Both the position numbers and the translations under genes were made by a program. The notes under the pieces were generated by a model. The model saw only the letters and a list, made by a program, of their open reading frames with translations, was not told the DNA's origin and made no database searches. From the NCBI GenBank assembly GCA_946402905.1, contig CAMIYC010000030.1, forward strand, positions 1 to 40,848: a stretch of DNA of 40,848 nt, in the 5' to 3' direction. Every line of letters starts with the position of its first letter. Position 1 is the stretch's first letter. The stretch is from an uncultured Prevotellaceae bacterium. Its GTDB lineage: Bacteria; Bacteroidota; Bacteroidia; Bacteroidales; Bacteroidaceae. This document shows positions 36,725-40,848 of the stretch, piece by piece.

Positions 36725-37882
36725 CGACACCTCAATCCTAAAAGTGGTACCTTTGCCCACTTCAGAACTCTTCACGTAGATCCGTCCCTGATGATATTCC
36801 TCGACGATACGCTTGGCGAGAGAGAGGCCAAGCCCCCACCCTCTTTTTTTGGTCGTGAAACCGGGGGTAAAGACATTGCGGATATCTTTCTTGCGGATGC
36901 CCTTTCCGGTGTCAGTCACCTCGACGATGGCCTTGCCGTCATCCTCCTCAAGGTGAAGCGTGATAGTGCCGGCACCTTCCATGGCGTCGACGGCGTTCTT
37001 GCAAAGGTTTTCAATCACCCACTCAAACAGGGAGGCATTGATCCGCACAATGATCTCATCGGGTGGAAAGTCTTTCACCATCTGCACTTTCTGAGACGTA
37101 CGACGGTTCATATAGTCCACCACGTGGTCAAGCACCTCTGTCAGGCTGGAAGGCTCTGTCTCTGGCAGTGAACCGATTTTGGAGAACCTGTCGGCTATCA
37201 GCTGCAGGCGCTTCACATCCTTGTCCATCTCAGGCAGGAGCTCGTCATCGGGATAGCTCTCCTTGAGCATCTCAGTCCACGCCATCAGACTGGAGATGGG
37301 GGTGCCCAGTTGGTGAGCCGTCTCCTTGGAGAGCCCCACCCATACTTTGTTTTGCTCGGCACGTTTGGAGGTGAGCAGGGCAAAAATGGCGACGACCACA
37401 AATACCATCACGATGCCCAACTGGATATAGGGCCATGACGACAACCGCTTGATCATCACCGAGTCGTCGTAGCACACGTTGATATAGTCGCCCTTGCCTT
37501 CCTCGTCAAGGAAAATCTTGATCGACTGCCCCGACTGCAACAACTGCCGCCCGATATACGAGGCATTTCGCAGACTGTCGGCATACGTACTGCCCCCCAC
37601 GTCGACATTACGGAACGTGGTGGCCTGGCCGTTTTTGTCCATCACGATGACAGGGATGGTATGATTTTCATTGATCACCTTCAGCACCAGGTTCAGGTCT
37701 GTGTTCTCATCGGCATTGTTGAAGGAGCGCATGGCTTCCGCCCACACCTCCATCTTGTTATGCTCTTCGATGGAGAGGTCACGCACCAGATACTGCGAGA
37801 TAAAGAGCGAGGCGATGGCGATGACGATGGCCGCCACCACCAGCACCACTTTCACCTGATGTATCTGGTCAGTCCATTGCAT
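36710..37882 (-). CDS. Orphan sensor histidine kinase
   Basis: The 390-residue protein has two membrane segments (about 9-31 and 151-170) bounding a periplasmic sensor of about 120 residues. The kinase core has the phospho-accepting His190 in ETAHQLGTP, the N-box ENLCKNAVDA, the G1 box DTGKGI, an F-box region (NVFTPGFTTKK) and the G2 box GWGLGLSLAK. The order and HQLGTP sequence fit the Bacteroidetes HPK family. There is no response regulator next to it. It begins 3 bp after the SpmAB stop. Its last residues (LTS) come from an 8-bp tandem repeat. Confidence 0.9.
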   Translation of the reverse strand: MQWTDQIHQVKVVLVVAAIVIAIASLFISQYLVRDLSIEEHNKMEVWAEAMRSFNNADENTDLNLVLKVINENHTIPVIVMDKNGQATTFRNVDVGGSTYADSLRNASYIGRQLLQSGQSIKIFLDEEGKGDYINVCYDDSVMIKRLSSWPYIQLGIVMVFVVVAIFALLTSKRAEQNKVWVGLSKETAHQLGTPISSLMAWTEMLKESYPDDELLPEMDKDVKRLQLIADRFSKIGSLPETEPSSLTEVLDHVVDYMNRRTSQKVQMVKDFPPDEIIVRINASLFEWVIENLCKNAVDAMEGAGTITLHLEEDDGKAIVEVTDTGKGIRKKDIRNVFTPGFTTKKRGWGLGLSLAKRIVEEYHQGRIYVKSSEVGKGTTFRIEVSELTS

Positions 37883-37885
37883 GGG

Positions 37886-39115
37886 TCACCCGAAGAAGAA
37901 ATAACTGAATAAGACTGCGGCAATCATACCCGAGAAGTCGGCCGTCAGGCCACATGTCACCGAATAACGGTATTTCTTGATACCCACACTGCCAAAATAC
38001 ACCGCCAGGATATAGAATGTCGTGTCGGTACAACCCTGAAGCACACTGGCCACATGTCCCACGAAAGAGTCGGGACCGAAATTGGCGAAGCAGTCGAGCA
38101 TCATGCCACGGGCACCGGGACCGCTCAGGGGTTTCATCAGAGCCACGGGCAGGGCACCCACAAAGTCGCTGTTCATGCCCATCGCCTGTACCCCTTGTTC
38201 AATCCAGCCCTGCAACATGACCAAGCCACCTGAAGCCCTGAACACGCCGATGGCTACAAGGATGGCCACCACGTAGGGGATGATGCTGACAGCCACTTGG
38301 AAGCCGCCCTTGGCACCCTCGATAAATGAATTGTACACATTCAGCTTCTTCCGCCATCCCGAATAGATGAAGATCATGATGACTCCCAGCAGGATGACAC
38401 TGGTAAGCACACGGCAGAAATGCTGCATCTGCTCGTTGTCCATACCCATGATGGCAGTAAACAGTGCGGCCACCAATGCCGACACGATGCCGAAAAGCAA
38501 GAGGATATAGCGGTTGAAAAGGTTGATGCGCTGATAGACGGAGCATACCAATACTCCCACGAGCGTGGAGAAGAGTGTGGTGAGCAACAAGGGGATGAAG
38601 ACATCGGTGGGGTCGGCGGCACCGGCCTTGGCGCGATAAGCCATGATGGAGATAGGGATGATGGTCAGCCCTGAGGTGTTGATGGTCAAAAACATGATCA
38701 TGGAGTTGCTGGCCGTGTCTTTCTGCTTATTGATGCTCTGTAGCTCCTGCATGGCTTTCAGTCCCATAGGGGTAGCCGCATTGTCAAGCCCCAGCAGGTT
38801 GGCTGAGATATTCATGAAGATGCTGCCAAGAGCCGGATGTCCCTTGGGAATCTCAGGGAAAAGTTTGGTGAGCACCGGACTCAGGAAGTTGGCGAGCTTG
38901 GAGATCAGACCGCTGTCCTCACCCACCTTCATGATGCCCATCCACATCGCCAACGTGCCGGTGAGGCCCAGACACATCTCGAAACCGTCCTTCGACATCT
39001 CGAAGGTCGAGTCCATCATGGCTGGCAGCGTCTCGAAATCTCCAAGGAAAAGTTTGATAACGCCCACCAGGAAACCAATGGCGAAAAGGGCAATCCAGAT
39101 ATAGTTCAGAGCCAT
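37886..39115 (-). CDS. SpmA-SpmB fusion membrane protein
   Basis: The 409-residue protein has many hydrophobic segments. The N-terminal half matches SpmA (nucleoside-recognition Gate domain, ending with the LGLDNAATPMGLKAMQEL motif). The C-terminal half, after a break near residue 205, matches SpmB (IIPYVVAILVAIGVFRASGG and GCTDTTFYILAVYFG). In Bacillus these are two spore maturation proteins; in Bacteroidetes they are fused and the transport role is unknown. Its neighbours suggest an envelope task. The start overlaps nothing and lies 6 bp after the L,D-transpeptidase stop. Confidence 0.88.
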   Translation of the reverse strand: MALNYIWIALFAIGFLVGVIKLFLGDFETLPAMMDSTFEMSKDGFEMCLGLTGTLAMWMGIMKVGEDSGLISKLANFLSPVLTKLFPEIPKGHPALGSIFMNISANLLGLDNAATPMGLKAMQELQSINKQKDTASNSMIMFLTINTSGLTIIPISIMAYRAKAGAADPTDVFIPLLLTTLFSTLVGVLVCSVYQRINLFNRYILLLFGIVSALVAALFTAIMGMDNEQMQHFCRVLTSVILLGVIMIFIYSGWRKKLNVYNSFIEGAKGGFQVAVSIIPYVVAILVAIGVFRASGGLVMLQGWIEQGVQAMGMNSDFVGALPVALMKPLSGPGARGMMLDCFANFGPDSFVGHVASVLQGCTDTTFYILAVYFGSVGIKKYRYSVTCGLTADFSGMIAAVLFSYFFFG

Positions 39116-39121
39116 AAGATA

Positions 39122-40024
39122 TTATCCTTTCTTCAACTGCTCCAGGGTCTTGTTCTCTGCGTTTTTACTTTGAGAAGCGCCTTTAATGGCCTTGGTCGCC
39201 TGCACCTGCTCGTTGGTAAGTGTCTTAGAAGGATCGAGATGGCGCAGACGCTCAATCTTCTGCTTGCGCATGGCACGGATTTCAAAAGGATAGTCATCCA
39301 AATTCTCTGACTTGATCACCACTTTCATGCCTTTGAAAGCATAAGTTTTACGAAGCATGATGATATCAGCGTCGCGCAAACGGATACAACCCTCACTGGC
39401 CCTGCCGGGTACGCTCTCGGCATTATTGGTACTGCCATGGATACCGATACCTGTGTGGGGCGGTGTGACCAGACGCAGGAAAAAGTCGCCGTAGGCCTTG
39501 ATACTGCCACGACCGTCTTTGAAGTCGTGATGCCATGTGGAGGCGTCGGCCAGCTGTGAGATAGTGAAGGGTTTAGCCAGGGTGCTGTTGGGCGTACGCA
39601 TATCGCCCTTGCGCTCTTTGTTGCCCTTTTTCAGACCAAAGCAGCAGTCGAAACGAGCCAGCAACACAGTGTCTGCGCCCTGTGCCTCATAGACATACAG
39701 ATAATAGTCTTTTTTGGACATGACGATAAAGCAGTTGTTGCGATTTTTCATCAGCTCCGGCTGATTGATGGTCTTGTCAGGGTCGATTCTGATAGCCCTG
39801 TTGCCATGATCCATCACCACATGCTCACAGATCTTGTCATCAGAATAGGGAAGTGCCTTCTCCACTCCGTTTTTGTCACTCTTTGAAACGACGACGCCAT
39901 TGTTATCCACAAACATGGCAGCGTTGCTCTCGCCCGTCGTCTCGTTGGTCTGACTCAGACAGGCTATCAGGGCGAGGGAAATACCGATGCTAATAAACTT
40001 ATTCAAGGTCTTAAAAATTTGCAT
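39122..40024 (-). CDS. L,D-transpeptidase (YkuD-type) lipoprotein
   Basis: The 300-residue protein has a lipoprotein signal with lipobox LIAC (Cys22) and a YkuD catalytic domain (about 95-240). The domain has GIHGSTN and the SEGCIRL motif, whose Cys is the nucleophile; the spacing of His and Cys fits the family. Such enzymes make 3-3 cross-links in peptidoglycan or attach proteins. The C-terminal 50 residues are helical and charged. The lipid anchor suggests an outer-membrane inner leaflet location. It lies 29 bp after the zinc-ribbon/SH3 gene. Confidence 0.88.
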   Translation of the reverse strand: MQIFKTLNKFISIGISLALIACLSQTNETTGESNAAMFVDNNGVVVSKSDKNGVEKALPYSDDKICEHVVMDHGNRAIRIDPDKTINQPELMKNRNNCFIVMSKKDYYLYVYEAQGADTVLLARFDCCFGLKKGNKERKGDMRTPNSTLAKPFTISQLADASTWHHDFKDGRGSIKAYGDFFLRLVTPPHTGIGIHGSTNNAESVPGRASEGCIRLRDADIIMLRKTYAFKGMKVVIKSENLDDYPFEIRAMRKQKIERLRHLDPSKTLTNEQVQATKAIKGASQSKNAENKTLEQLKKG

Positions 40025-40053
40025 TATGAAAATTATCTTTTTCTAATCTCAAG

Positions 40054-40665
40054 TCACTTCTCCAGATAGGTGTATTTCTTAGACATGTAATAGCGCTTAC
40101 CCATGTACTCCACTTGATACCAGTCACCCGTTTCGCCAACACATGGCAGACGAGTGCCTTTCTTAACCGACTTAGTACCGCCGCCTTCATTTTTCAGATA
40201 ATTGGCCTGAAGACTCGGACCAAAACGCAGGCGCACACCGTCGCCATTGACCACCACCTTCATACCTTTACCAGGCTGATAAGATGGTTTTGACGCAGCT
40301 CCTTGTGCTGCATCCGTCTGAGCATCATCGCCTTGCGCAGCATTGCCAGCCGCAGAAAGAGAATCGGTCATTTCTGTCTCCGCGTCATCTGTAGCATCTT
40401 CTTTGGTTGACGAGAAATGGTAAATCAAGCCAGATACCAGCAGCAATAACAAGACTGCAATGATAAAGAAAAGAAATTTCTTGTCATTCTTGAAGGCAGG
40501 AGTCGGTGGAGTAGCTGTTTCCGTTTCTTTCACGTCCTCAACCTCTTCTGTCACCTCTTCATCCAAGAGGTCTTTCTGCTGAAATTGCTTGATAGACCTG
40601 CCGCAATAAGGGCAGAGATTGGCATCGTATGGAATTTTTCTTCCACAATGTGGACACTTGATCAT
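40054..40665 (-). CDS. Zinc-ribbon, single-span membrane protein with SH3 domain
   Basis: The 203-residue protein starts with a small zinc ribbon (Cys4, Cys7, Cys18, Cys21), continues with an acidic stretch, has one membrane segment (about 64-84), a Ala/Asp/Gln-rich linker and a C-terminal SH3 domain (about 138-200) with VRLRFGPS and GTRLPCVGETGDWYQVEY. The topology puts zinc ribbon inside and SH3 outside, where SH3b domains bind peptidoglycan. It heads the run toward the L,D-transpeptidase. Function not established. Confidence 0.85.
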   Translation of the reverse strand: MIKCPHCGRKIPYDANLCPYCGRSIKQFQQKDLLDEEVTEEVEDVKETETATPPTPAFKNDKKFLFFIIAVLLLLLVSGLIYHFSSTKEDATDDAETEMTDSLSAAGNAAQGDDAQTDAAQGAASKPSYQPGKGMKVVVNGDGVRLRFGPSLQANYLKNEGGGTKSVKKGTRLPCVGETGDWYQVEYMGKRYYMSKKYTYLEK

Positions 40666-40705
40666 TAATGTCTGATTTTATAATATACTATTTGTTTATG
40701 AAAAG

Positions 40706-40713
40706 CAAAGGTA
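40706..40713 (-). promoter_or_regulatory. -7 box of the envelope operon
   Basis: TACCTTTG on the minus strand, about 41 nt before the ATG at 40665. It would drive the zinc-ribbon/SH3, L,D-transpeptidase, SpmAB and kinase genes. The -33 element is weak (TGTTGG, at 22-nt spacing). Confidence 0.55.
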
Positions 40714-40790
40714 ACTTTTTTCCATGAGATAAAGCCAACAACCATGCAAAAAGATGTTAATAATCAGACAAGAGTAAAGTCACTAGCATC

Positions 40791-40826
40791 TCTAACGACT
40801 CTAACGATTCTAACGATAGGAACGAA
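40791..40826. repeat. Degenerate 9-bp tandem words (TCTAACGAT type)
   Basis: TCTAACGAC, TCTAACGAT and TCTAACGAT lie in tandem (40791-40817), followed by the decayed word AGGAACGAA. The region up to the window end is otherwise featureless. Confidence 0.65.
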
Positions 40827-40848
40827 GCCCCCCAGAAAACAAAAAAGC

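Overview
The window looks like a chromosomal segment of a Bacteroidales bacterium, most likely Prevotellaceae (Prevotella or a close relative). This rests on the Bacteroidetes-type promoters (TTTG, about 20 nt, TAnnTTTG) seen before many genes, the near absence of Shine-Dalgarno sequences, Bacteroidetes gene fusions and families (SpmA-SpmB fusion, DUF2490 barrel, OstA-like protein, pseudouridine synthase with a Q/R/G/Y-rich tail), and about 50% GC. No rRNA, CRISPR array, insertion sequence or prophage was recognised. One tRNA and one probable small RNA are present.

Layout. 1-408: an intergenic tandem duplication of a 173-bp block carrying a G-quadruplex motif. 409-2755 (minus): a three-gene unit made of a VTC-type polyphosphate polymerase, the membrane protein DUF4956 and an outer-membrane DUF2490 barrel, the best candidate here for a poorly described system. 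2825-3832 (minus): aspartate-semialdehyde dehydrogenase. 4039-7756 (plus): a CPA2 cation/proton antiporter, a LolD-like ATPase and a CvfB-like S1 protein, tightly packed. 7757-8300: no protein gene, but a promoter-to-terminator small RNA, a bidirectional terminator and a large imperfect palindrome. 8301-12882 (minus): purB, a pseudouridine synthase with an in-frame minisatellite, and asnS. Then tRNA-Val (minus), trpS (plus) and an OmpA-family porin (minus).

15624-23632 (minus): guaB, two parvulin-type chaperones (PpiC-like, SurA-like), an OstA/LptA-like protein and mutL run as one unit. 23786-29588 (minus): tig, clpP, clpX and recQ, with a long palindrome surrounding the clpP promoter. 29652-32083: lptB (minus) diverges from an mlaE-mlaF pair (plus), so lipopolysaccharide export and phospholipid transport face each other across 86 bp. 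32072-36540 (minus): yceD, rpmF, fabH, era, der and a small lipoprotein, with a terminator between fabH and era. 36621-36724: short tandem repeats that run into the end of the next gene. 36710-40713 (minus): a zinc-ribbon/SH3 membrane protein, an L,D-transpeptidase lipoprotein, an SpmAB fusion and an orphan sensor kinase, which look like an envelope-maintenance operon.

Overall this is mostly housekeeping DNA (translation, purine synthesis, proteostasis, envelope assembly). The unusual features are the VTC/DUF4956/DUF2490 unit, the small RNA, the repeat-bearing pseudouridine synthase, a MutL without its endonuclease ligands, and non-coding repeats whose unit is often 9 bp but whose word differs at each site.
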